DNA of 7,165 nucleotides from Candidatus Woesearchaeota archaeon (GTDB taxonomy: Archaea > Nanobdellota > Nanobdellia > Woesearchaeales > GW2011-AR15), in contig JAMPXQ010000069.1 in assembly GCA_023701075.1 (NCBI GenBank), positions 1 through 7,165 on the forward strand, given 5' to 3'. Of this stretch, positions 1-4,733 are shown one piece after another. A program made the position numbers and the translations under genes. The notes beneath the pieces are model-generated. The model was not told the origin of the DNA, made no database searches, and was given only the letters and a program-made list of their open reading frames with translations. Position 1 is the first letter of the stretch; every line of letters begins with the position of its first letter.

Positions 1-373
1 CATCAGTGACAGTCTTTCTCATGACACATATGGAATCAGGGATGTTTAGTTTGAACATCTTTGAGACGCCAAGAGCAATATTAAACGCAGTTTCATCTAC
101 AGGATGAGGCGGTTCTTCATCAAGTTCTACAAGGCAGGATTCATCTCTATAGGCCTTATATTCAAATACTCTATCTCTTAGATGTTCATATGCAGATGCT
201 GAGTCGACTTTTCCGGTCTCTCCTGCTGAAGATCTCTGTTTTCTTGAGGTGGTTGAGACAAGATTCTCTTCTTTTAAAGATGAGGCGCAGTCGCAGAACA
301 ACTTTTTTGTATTCAGTTCCTGGTGGATCTCAATCCCTGCCTTGAAGCCTATTTTCTCGTAGTCGATCTCCAT
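1..373 (-). CDS. gatE: Glu-tRNA(Gln) amidotransferase subunit E, N-terminal part
   Basis: This is the first 124 residues of GatE; the gene runs off the left edge. With GatD, GatE converts Glu-tRNA(Gln) to Gln-tRNA(Gln) in the cytoplasm; the GatDE pair is the archaeal form of this enzyme. Visible hallmarks of the GatB/GatE cradle domain are GIEIHQELNTKKLFCDC (residues 13-29, including a Cys pair) and CLVELDEEPPH (80-90), followed by VMRK (117-120). The LDEEPPH stretch and the early KKLFCDC favour GatE over bacterial GatB. The start is ATG at 373, supported by a TATA box whose T/A junction lies 27.5 bases upstream, so the mRNA should be leaderless. It is divergent from the HNR-repeat gene and shares a short promoter region with it. 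GatD is not in the window. The identification rests on motif recall without an alignment, but the motifs are strong. Confidence 0.93.
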   Translation of the reverse strand, partial: MEIDYEKIGFKAGIEIHQELNTKKLFCDCASSLKEENLVSTTSRKQRSSAGETGKVDSASAYEHLRDRVFEYKAYRDESCLVELDEEPPHPVDETAFNIALGVSKMFKLNIPDSICVMRKTVTD

Positions 374-395
374 ATAGTTTAGAAAATAGTCATTT

Positions 396-406
396 TATTT
401 AAAAAA
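396..406 (-). promoter_or_regulatory. TATA box for gatE
   Basis: Read on the minus strand this is TTTTTTAAATA, a good archaeal box A. Its T/A junction (400/401) is 27.5 bases from the gatE ATG at 373, so transcription should start at or next to the A of the ATG. The GCAAA directly upstream on this strand may be part of the BRE. Confidence 0.75.
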
Positions 407-407
407 G

Positions 408-420
408 TTTGCGTAGCAAA
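408..420. promoter_or_regulatory. Inverted repeat between divergent TATA boxes (operator or paired BREs)
   Basis: TTTGC-GTA-GCAAA is a perfect 5-base inverted repeat with a 3-base spacer. It lies between the gatE TATA box (396-406) and the HNR-gene TATA box (421-430). Each arm sits where a TFB recognition element would be. On the plus strand GCAAAT fits the loose archaeal BRE pattern R-N-W-A-A-W. It may therefore be two back-to-back BREs rather than a repressor site. A regulator bound here would affect both genes. Confidence 0.45.
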
Positions 421-430
421 TATTTTAAAT
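421..430 (+). promoter_or_regulatory. TATA box for the HNR-repeat gene
   Basis: TATTTTAAAT has its T/A junction (426/427) 25.5 bases before the ATG at 452, consistent with a leaderless transcript. GCAAA, a possible BRE, is directly upstream. Confidence 0.7.
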
Positions 431-451
431 CTGGGCATAATACCTTTAGTC

Positions 452-853
452 ATGAAGAGATACACAAGAGAGCAGCTCTTATTTTTCCTAAAGAAGTTAG
501 AGAAGGAATTAATGAGGACTCCAAGGATAGTTGACCTTGATAAGGCAGAGGGGCTCCCTTCTTCTACGACATACATGAAGAGGTTCGGTTCATGGAATGA
601 TGCGCTTAAGGAGGCAGAGCTTGGCATAAATTCAAAGAAAGAATATAGCAGGGATGAGCTGGTCCAAAACATGATCTTGCTCAGTAAGGAGCTTGGCCAC
701 GCACCGAGCAGTAAGGATTTCAAGGGAAGGAAGTGGGCAGGTTCAGTTTCTACATACAGGAAAGTATTTGGAAGTCTCTCTTCAGCCCTAAAAGAAGCAG
801 GATTAGAGAAGCATGGGGCTAAAAGCCTTGCATCATTCGTCAAAAAGAAATAG
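452..853 (+). CDS. Two-repeat HNR (homing endonuclease-associated repeat) protein, probable DNA binder
   Basis: This 133-residue basic protein consists of two tandem copies of a repeat of about 55 residues. Copy 1 covers about residues 4-58 (YTREQLLFFLKKLEKEL, TPRIVDLDKAEGLPSSTTY, FGSWNDALKEAEL). Copy 2 covers about 65-118 (YSRDELVQNMILLSKEL, APSSKDF, STYRKVFGSLSSALKEAGL). The pattern Y-[TS]-R-[ED]-[EQ]-L, then TP/AP, then FGSxxxALKEAxL matches the homing-endonuclease-associated repeat, a helical DNA-binding module often attached to LAGLIDADG or HNH nucleases. No nuclease motif is present, so it probably only binds DNA, perhaps as a small regulator; its target is unknown. The tail is lysine-rich (KKK). 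ATG 452 is the first codon after a well-spaced TATA box. Its stop codon abuts the ligase promoter. The family call is from pattern recognition; the role is inferred. Confidence 0.82.
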   Translation: MKRYTREQLLFFLKKLEKELMRTPRIVDLDKAEGLPSSTTYMKRFGSWNDALKEAELGINSKKEYSRDELVQNMILLSKELGHAPSSKDFKGRKWAGSVSTYRKVFGSLSSALKEAGLEKHGAKSLASFVKKK

Positions 854-861
854 ATTTAAAT
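854..861 (+). promoter_or_regulatory. TATA box for DNA ligase, abutting the previous stop codon
   Basis: ATTTAAAT begins on the base after the TAG (851-853) of the HNR-repeat gene. Its T/A junction (857/858) is 27.5 bases before the ligase ATG, predicting a leaderless mRNA and transcription independent of the upstream gene. Confidence 0.75.
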
Positions 862-884
862 CTCTCGTTGTATAGCTTTATCTC

Positions 885-2636
885 ATGGACTATTCGCATT
901 ATGCCTCTCTGTATGACCAGCTTGAGAAGACATCAAAGAGGCTTGAGAAGACACATATCCTTAGCGAATTCTTGAAGAAAGTGCCATCTGATGAGATGGA
1001 GACATCAGTATTCCTCTTGCAGGGCCGCATTTTTCCAGAGTGGGAGGATAAGAAGATAGGGATATCTTCAAGATTGATAATCAAGGCCATTAAAAAAGCC
1101 ACAGGGCTAAGCGAGAAGATAATAGAAGAGAGCTGGAAGAAAGAAGGGGACTTAGGGAACGTAGTAGAGCAGTTGATCTCGCAAAAAAAACAGTTTACTT
1201 TGGTGAATAGGACACTATCAGCTAAGGAAGTGATTGAGAAGATAAGGCATCTTGAGGCGCAGGGAGGGAAAGGGAGTGTTGAGCAGAAGCTCAGCATAAT
1301 ATCTGATCTGCTTGTGAATTCAGAGCCAAGAGAGGCCAAATATATAATCCGGCTGGTTGCAGATAACATGCGTGTCGGTGTAGGTTCAGGAAGCCTAAGG
1401 GATGCAATAATATGGGCATTTGTATATGATGTGACCTATGATTCTGAGAAGAATGACATATCATTGACCGATGAGAAAAGACAGGAATATAATATCCTGG
1501 TGGAGAAAGTCCAGTCTGCCTATGATATATTGAATGATTTTTCAAGGCTTGCAGTTATCCTTAAATCAGAAGGTATGGCAGGGCTTGAGAAGATAAGGAT
1601 AAGGTTGGGCAGTCCGATAAACCCAATGCTTTTTGTCAAGGCAAAGGACATTGAGGATGCATTCAGTATTGTAGGAAGGCCGGCAGTGTTTGAGATAAAG
1701 TATGACGGATTTAGGATACAGGCCCACGTTTCCAAGGAGATAAGGCTTTTCACAAGGAGGCTTGAAGAGGTCACAGAGCAATTCCCTGATGTTGTCCAAT
1801 CTATTAAGGATAATGTGAAGACAGAATGTATTTTGGATTGCGAAGCCATAGGTTTTGAGGAATTGAGTGGGAAATACCTGCCTTTCCAGAAGATTTCTCA
1901 GAGGATAAAGCGCAAATATGGCATAGCTGAGATGGCGAAGCAGTTTCCGGTGGAACTGAACGTGTTTGACATAATCTATCATGACGGGAAAAGCCTTATC
2001 AATGAGCCTTATAAGAAGAGAAGAGAGCTCTTAGAGAAGATAATACCTCAGAAAGAGAAGAAGATAGTCTTGGCGAAGCAGATGATGACATCAGATAACG
2101 ATGAGGCTCAGAAGTTCTATGATTATGCATTGAATATAGGGGAGGAAGGGTGCATGGCAAAGAACCTTGAAGGCATCTATAAGCCGGGCGCAAGGGTAGG
2201 ATATGGTGTGAAGATAAAATCGATTCTGGAACCTCTTGATCTTGTGATAGTCGGTGCAGAATATGGCGAAGGGAAGAGGTCAGGCATGCTCTCAAGCTTC
2301 TATTTGGCCTGTGCAGCAGAGGGCGAGTTCTTGGAGATAGGGAAGGTAAGTACGGGGCTTAAAGAGAATGAAGGGGAAGGAGTGACTTTTGAGGAGCTTA
2401 CAAAGCTGTTGGTGCCTTTGATAACAAAGGTTGAAGGAAAGTTAGTGACACTGAGGCCGGAGATAGTGATTGAAGTAGGATATGAAGAGATACAGGCTTC
2501 TTCGAGTTATTCATCAGGATTCGCTCTTAGGTTTCCGAGGTTTTTGAGGCTTAGGAGCGAAGAGAAGACAGCAGAAGACATAAATACGCTGGAAGACGTT
2601 CAGAGATTATATGCAGAAGGGAGCGGCAGAGGATAG
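885..2636 (+). CDS. lig: ATP-dependent DNA ligase, archaeal type
   Basis: A 583-residue replicative/repair ligase that seals nicks using ATP; the length is usual for archaeal enzymes (about 550-610). The N-terminal helical DNA-binding domain (about 1-230) contains NMRVGVGSGSLRDAI (161-175). The adenylation domain has the catalytic motif I EIKYDGFR (K272 takes AMP), motif III-like LDCEAIGF (317-324), IIIa NVFDIIY (359-365), and IV EEGCMAKNLEGIYKPG (420-435). Motif V reads GVKIK (441-445). The OB-fold domain includes VIVGAEYGEGKRSG (454-467) and ends with motif VI, FALRFPRFLRLRSEEK (546-561). The Trp usual just before the motif V lysines is absent; Y440-G441 stands there, a small variation that need not affect activity. 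ATG 885 is 27.5 bases after the TATA junction and follows the HNR gene by 31 bases. PCNA and other replication partners are not in the window. All catalytic motifs are intact, so the enzyme is probably active. Confidence 0.97.
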   Translation: MDYSHYASLYDQLEKTSKRLEKTHILSEFLKKVPSDEMETSVFLLQGRIFPEWEDKKIGISSRLIIKAIKKATGLSEKIIEESWKKEGDLGNVVEQLISQKKQFTLVNRTLSAKEVIEKIRHLEAQGGKGSVEQKLSIISDLLVNSEPREAKYIIRLVADNMRVGVGSGSLRDAIIWAFVYDVTYDSEKNDISLTDEKRQEYNILVEKVQSAYDILNDFSRLAVILKSEGMAGLEKIRIRLGSPINPMLFVKAKDIEDAFSIVGRPAVFEIKYDGFRIQAHVSKEIRLFTRRLEEVTEQFPDVVQSIKDNVKTECILDCEAIGFEELSGKYLPFQKISQRIKRKYGIAEMAKQFPVELNVFDIIYHDGKSLINEPYKKRRELLEKIIPQKEKKIVLAKQMMTSDNDEAQKFYDYALNIGEEGCMAKNLEGIYKPGARVGYGVKIKSILEPLDLVIVGAEYGEGKRSGMLSSFYLACAAEGEFLEIGKVSTGLKENEGEGVTFEELTKLLVPLITKVEGKLVTLRPEIVIEVGYEEIQASSSYSSGFALRFPRFLRLRSEEKTAEDINTLEDVQRLYAEGSGRG

Positions 2637-2644
2637 ATTTAATA
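2637..2644 (+). promoter_or_regulatory. TATA box for the 52-residue zinc-binding protein
   Basis: ATTTAATA starts on the base after the ligase stop (2634-2636). Its T/A junction (2640/2641) is 27.5 bases before ATG 2668. The TAG-ATTTAA arrangement and the 31-base distance to the ATG are the same as at the ligase promoter. Confidence 0.68.
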
Positions 2645-2667
2645 ATTAATCCTCATAGCAGATAGTT

Positions 2668-2826
2668 ATGAAATGCATAATATGCAAAAACACCATCGAG
2701 ACCATTTTTCTAAATAAGATTCTTGGTACCTATATCAAGGATCAGAAAGGCAAGAGACAGGTGGTCTGTTTTGAGTGCCAGAAGAAATTCAGCAGTAAGT
2801 CAGATATGATGGCTCAAATCAAATAG
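2668..2826 (+). CDS. 52-residue four-cysteine zinc-ribbon-like protein
   Basis: Translating from ATG 2668 gives 52 residues starting MKCIICKNTIETIFLNKI and ending MMAQIK, then TAG. Two CxxC knuckles (C3/C6 and C34/C37) are separated by 27 residues, the layout of a small treble-clef or zinc-ribbon domain that would bind one zinc ion. Lysines and arginines between and after the knuckles (KDQKGKRQ, CQKKFSSK) suggest nucleic-acid or ribosome contact, but that is inference. It has its own TATA box at leaderless spacing, which supports it as a real gene despite its size. It lies between ligase and tRNA-Thr, with no functional hint from the neighbours. I recognise the general pattern as common among small hypothetical proteins of DPANN archaea, but cannot assign a function. 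Confidence 0.8.
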   Translation: MKCIICKNTIETIFLNKILGTYIKDQKGKRQVVCFECQKKFSSKSDMMAQIK

Positions 2827-2836
2827 TTTTTTAATA
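2827..2836 (+). promoter_or_regulatory. TATA box for tRNA-Thr (also a T-run after the preceding gene)
   Basis: TTTTTTAATA directly follows the stop codon of the 52-residue gene. Its T/A junction (2832/2833) is 27.5 bases before tRNA base G1 at 2860, the same spacing as for the leaderless mRNAs here. The T6 run and a second T6 at 2841-2846 may also act as archaeal U-rich terminators for the gene before. Confidence 0.65.
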
Positions 2837-2859
2837 CCTATTTTTTCTAATATTGATAT

Positions 2860-2932
2860 GCCCTTGTAGCTTAGTGGTTATAGCGGCTGTTTCGTAAACA
2901 GCAGGTCGGGAGTTCAAATCTTCTCAAGGGCT
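2860..2932 (+). tRNA. tRNA-Thr, anticodon CGU
   Basis: This is a complete cloverleaf without an intron. The acceptor stem is GCCCTTG (2860-2866) with CAAGGGC (2925-2931). The D stem is GCT/AGC with GG in the loop (2869-2884). The anticodon stem is GCTGT/ACAGC with loop TTCGTAA, so the anticodon is CGT at 2893-2895 and it reads ACG. The variable loop AGGTC has 5 bases. The T arm is GGGAG/CTTCT with loop TTCAAAT (two G-U pairs). The discriminator is U (2932), as expected for archaeal tRNA-Thr. CCA is not encoded and must be added by CCA transferase. The promoter spacing suggests transcription starts at G1. Confidence 0.97.
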
Positions 2933-2958
2933 TGATAGAATAAATTGCCTGATAAGGC

Positions 2959-2982
2959 CAGCACCGAAGAGGTGCTGTTTTT
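2959..2982 (+). terminator. Hairpin plus T5, terminator-like, downstream of tRNA-Thr
   Basis: CAGCACC and GGTGCTG form a perfect 7-base stem around loop GAAGA, followed directly by TTTTT. It begins 26 bases after the tRNA. It has the form of a bacterial intrinsic terminator; archaeal RNA polymerase mainly needs the U-run, so the hairpin may instead protect or shape the 3' trailer. The form is clear; the function is inferred. Confidence 0.6.
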
Positions 2983-3096
2983 CCCTCCAAGGCTTTTGTA
3001 AAAGGCTTGATTAAACTTTTCTCAAGGTTTTTTTCTTTTCAATAATATCTCAGGTTGCCTTTTTTTGGCATAATTACGAGTGAAATATTAGAAATG
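2983..3096. other. Gene-free spacer with poly-T runs
   Basis: No coding region or RNA fold is convincing here. It holds T7 runs at 3028-3034 and 3060-3066, the latter flanked by TGCC/GGCA, which on the plus strand could be U-rich archaeal terminators. It also contains short copies of tRNA 3'-end sequence: GGCTTGAT (3004-3011, also 2929-2936) and TTCTCAAGG (3019-3027, also 2921-2929). These may be chance or the trace of an old insertion at the tRNA. Confidence 0.4.
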
Positions 3097-3106
3097 TTTT
3101 TAAAAA
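3097..3106 (+). promoter_or_regulatory. TATA box for the membrane protein gene
   Basis: TTTTTAAAAA has its T/A junction at 3101/3102. Its distance to CTG 3128 is 26.5 bases, within the 25-30 range seen for other genes here, whereas the first in-frame ATG (3212) is about 110 bases away. A weaker AT-rich element, GATTAAAAT, lies at 3108-3116. Confidence 0.5.
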
Positions 3107-3127
3107 AGATTAAAATCCATATGCACA

Positions 3128-3703
3128 CTGACGCATGCTGATTCTGAGGAAGAGAATAAGTTTGTTTTATTTCTGAGAAAACGGTACTATCTAGTCATTC
3201 CTATCTCTGTCATGCTTTTTTTGCTGCTAGGGTTCAAGTTCAGGGCGATAGCAGTATTCACGATATGTGCAATTCTCACTTTCTTTAGCACTTATTTTGT
3301 CGAGATAACAAGAGCGCCGCTTGATTTTGGCCTTGTAGGTTTTTTCAGCCTGTTTTTCGGATATACATTAGGAGCGAATTACAGCATCATAATAGTCCTG
3401 GTAGGCCTTGTCCTTGCAGAGTTCATGGCTGGAGAAGAGATACAGGAGATATTTGCAACCACCTTGATATATATTGGCATGGGTTTTTTGGCTTCATTCA
3501 TATCACATCTGAAGCTGAATATAGATATCATCTATATAGGGATCCTGCTGGGCGGTATCCAGTGTTTCCTTATGATAACGGTGCGAAAAGCCCTAGGCAC
3601 GCCGTTTTTCGAGACGCTTCTTGAAGATTCCATGGAATATATTCTTAGCATATTGTATTTCTTCAGCTTTTCAAAGATGCTTCTCATGCTTATCGGCATG
3701 TGA
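3128..3703 (+). CDS. Multi-pass membrane protein, unknown function
   Basis: The frame encodes a hydrophobic protein with about six membrane segments. In a 191-residue numbering from CTG 3128 they lie near 21-37, 40-58, 66-100 (one or two), 107-127, 131-150 and 169-188. The first in-frame ATG, at 3212, falls inside the first hydrophobic segment. The open frame upstream encodes a credible cytosolic N-terminus (THADSEEENKF, then FLRKRYYLVIP), with positive charges just before the membrane. The frame is open back to a TAA at 3101-3103 and contains no ATG, GTG or TTG. CTG 3128 is the best start because it is 26.5 bases from the TATA junction; CTG starts are rare, so a frameshift or sequence error near 3121-3140 is possible. 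The charged loop LVLAEFMAGEEIQE and the motif RAPLDFGLVGFFSLFFGY are notable. The size and hydrophobic pattern loosely recall small transporter S-components, but I do not recognise the family. Confidence 0.78.
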   Translation: MTHADSEEENKFVLFLRKRYYLVIPISVMLFLLLGFKFRAIAVFTICAILTFFSTYFVEITRAPLDFGLVGFFSLFFGYTLGANYSIIIVLVGLVLAEFMAGEEIQEIFATTLIYIGMGFLASFISHLKLNIDIIYIGILLGGIQCFLMITVRKALGTPFFETLLEDSMEYILSILYFFSFSKMLLMLIGM

Positions 3704-3712
3704 TGAGCAAAA

Positions 3713-3725
3713 GTTTTTATAAAAA
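3713..3725 (+). promoter_or_regulatory. TATA box for the methyltransferase gene
   Basis: GTTTTTATAAAAA has its T/A junction (3718/3719) 24.5 bases before ATG 3743, with an A-rich possible BRE (GCAAAA) just before it. It begins 10 bases after the stop of the membrane protein gene, so the methyltransferase has its own promoter. Confidence 0.65.
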
Positions 3726-3742
3726 AAGATAATTTCAAGGAT

Positions 3743-4324
3743 ATGCCACATTATTTCTCGCAGAAGCAGGACAGTTTGAAGCTGGCAAAAATAAGGATTG
3801 TATTAAAAGACAGGGCATTTGATCTTTTTTCAGGGAGCGGCGTATTTTCAAAGGACGGCCTGGATGTCGGAAGCAGGTTCCTAATAGAGAACTGCATCCT
3901 GGGCAGGTCAGTTCTAGATCTGGGCTGTGGGATAGGTGTGATAGGCATTGCGCTTAAGCTCAAGGATCCTGGTTTAGCAGTCTCGATGGTAGACATAAAC
4001 GAGAATGCAGTGGCGATATCTAAGAAGAATATCAAGCTATATGATCTGAAGATCGACATAAAATTAAGCGACCTCTATTCAAGGGTCGATGGCAAATTTG
4101 ATACGATACTCTCAAATCCTCCGCAGTCAGCAGGAAGAAAAGTATGCTTTGAGATAATTGAAAAAGCGCCGCTTTATCTGAATGATTCAGGCACTCTCCA
4201 GGTTGTCGCAAGGCATAATAAGGGTGGCTCAGTTTTGGAAGAGAAGATGCAGGAAGTCTTTGGAAATGTCAGGCAAGTGGCTAAGGGCTCAGGTTTTAGG
4301 GTCTATCTAAGCACAAAGCAATAG
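3743..4324 (+). CDS. Class I SAM methyltransferase, RsmC/MJ0882-like
   Basis: A 193-residue protein of the 'methyltransferase small' (MTS) family, close in pattern and length to Methanocaldococcus jannaschii MJ0882 and to the catalytic half of bacterial RsmC (16S rRNA m2G methylase). It shows the N-terminal HYFS (3-6) and DLFSGSGVFSKDGLDVGSR (27-45). SAM-binding motif I is VLDLGCGIGVIGI (57-69), the acidic ribose contact is D84 in MVDIN, and the catalytic motif is SNPP (124-127), followed by QSAGRK. C-terminal signatures are VARHNKGG (155-162) and FGNV...KGSGFRVYLS. SNPP-type motifs go with methylation of base exocyclic amino groups, so an rRNA or tRNA guanine is the likely target; the exact site cannot be read from the sequence. 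The start at ATG 3743 is supported by the TATA spacing. It converges on the CARF-like gene with a 24-base gap and no clear T-run. Confidence 0.9.
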   Translation: MPHYFSQKQDSLKLAKIRIVLKDRAFDLFSGSGVFSKDGLDVGSRFLIENCILGRSVLDLGCGIGVIGIALKLKDPGLAVSMVDINENAVAISKKNIKLYDLKIDIKLSDLYSRVDGKFDTILSNPPQSAGRKVCFEIIEKAPLYLNDSGTLQVVARHNKGGSVLEEKMQEVFGNVRQVAKGSGFRVYLSTKQ

Positions 4325-4348
4325 AATGATCAGATAAGTGATACTTAG

Positions 4349-4702
4349 TTATAGTTCAACAATCTTGTTCTCAAACCCGACAATCCTTATCCCAAGTCCG
4401 AGTTTCAGCAGTGCAGAGAGTAGGGCCATGTGCTCTTTTCCGCTTCCGGATGTGATGTTGAATGCGACTTCAGGGCCCACCAATAGATCTTTTAGCCCAT
4501 TCTTCATCTTTTCAGTGAGTTCAAGGAGCGGCAGTTCAGAATTGACGACAAGGATTTCCATGTTCGCTTTCTTGGTGAAGTTCTGGCTTCCGAAATCGTT
4601 TGTTATGATTACGACCTTGTCCCACATATGGCCGTTTATGAGCTTTGCTACTTCTACCCAAGTGCCTTTTCCAGTAGAAAGCAGCGCAACAAGTTCAGTC
4701 AT
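4349..4702 (-). CDS. Small stand-alone CARF-like Rossmann protein
   Basis: A 117-residue protein without signal or membrane segment. Numbering from ATG 4702, it opens with a strand and Gly-rich turn (ELVALLSTGKGTWVEVAKLI, 3-22), then a second strand VVIITND (30-36), and near the end has FNITSGSGKEHMALLSALLK (81-100) followed by LGIRIVGF. This order resembles the CARF fold of CRISPR ancillary proteins, whose core motif is [DN]-x-[ST]-xxx-[RK]. Here the match is N82, T84 and K89, one residue longer than the pattern. It could sense or cleave a cyclic nucleotide, or be an unrelated Rossmann protein; no effector domain is attached. The start was set at ATG 4702, not the upstream TTG at 4711, because the TATA box is 27.5 bases from 4702. 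The gene follows the pilin-like operon but has its own promoter. The family link is inference. Confidence 0.72.
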   Translation of the reverse strand: MTELVALLSTGKGTWVEVAKLINGHMWDKVVIITNDFGSQNFTKKANMEILVVNSELPLLELTEKMKNGLKDLLVGPEVAFNITSGSGKEHMALLSALLKLGLGIRIVGFENKIVEL

Positions 4703-4724
4703 GTCCTTCAAAAATAGTTCAGGC

Positions 4725-4733
4725 TATTTAAAT
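4725..4733 (-). promoter_or_regulatory. TATA box for the CARF-like gene, overlapping the upstream stop codon
   Basis: On the minus strand it reads ATTTAAATA. Its T/A junction (4729/4730) is 27.5 bases from ATG 4702. It overlaps the TAA (4728-4730) of the last pilin-like gene, so the box and the stop codon share bases. Confidence 0.75.

Noticed and set aside
438..442. Missing Trp in ligase motif V as a sign of an inactive ligase
   Set aside because: The catalytic Lys (KYDG), motifs III, IV and VI and the two motif V lysines are intact. Tyr-Gly at this place may be normal lineage variation. Coordinates given here are residue numbers; the codons lie near 2196-2210.
379..843. 154-codon open frame on the minus strand
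   Set aside because: It is antisense to the HNR-repeat gene, whose repeats and promoter are clear. Its composition (Ser, Phe, Leu, Asn) is shadow-like.
3121..3176. Short frames from ATG 3121 and ATG 3135 as small genes
   Set aside because: They end after 6 and 13 codons, and the residues resemble nothing. They matter only as possible frameshifted starts of the membrane protein.
3700..3710. GTGATGA as a box C of a C/D guide RNA
   Set aside because: It coincides with the stop codon region of the membrane protein gene. No box D (CTGA) with suitable spacing or a K-turn partner follows before the methyltransferase promoter.
4703..4711. TTG at 4711 as start of the CARF-like gene
   Set aside because: It would be only 18.5 bases from the TATA junction; ATG 4702 is at 27.5 bases, matching the other promoters.
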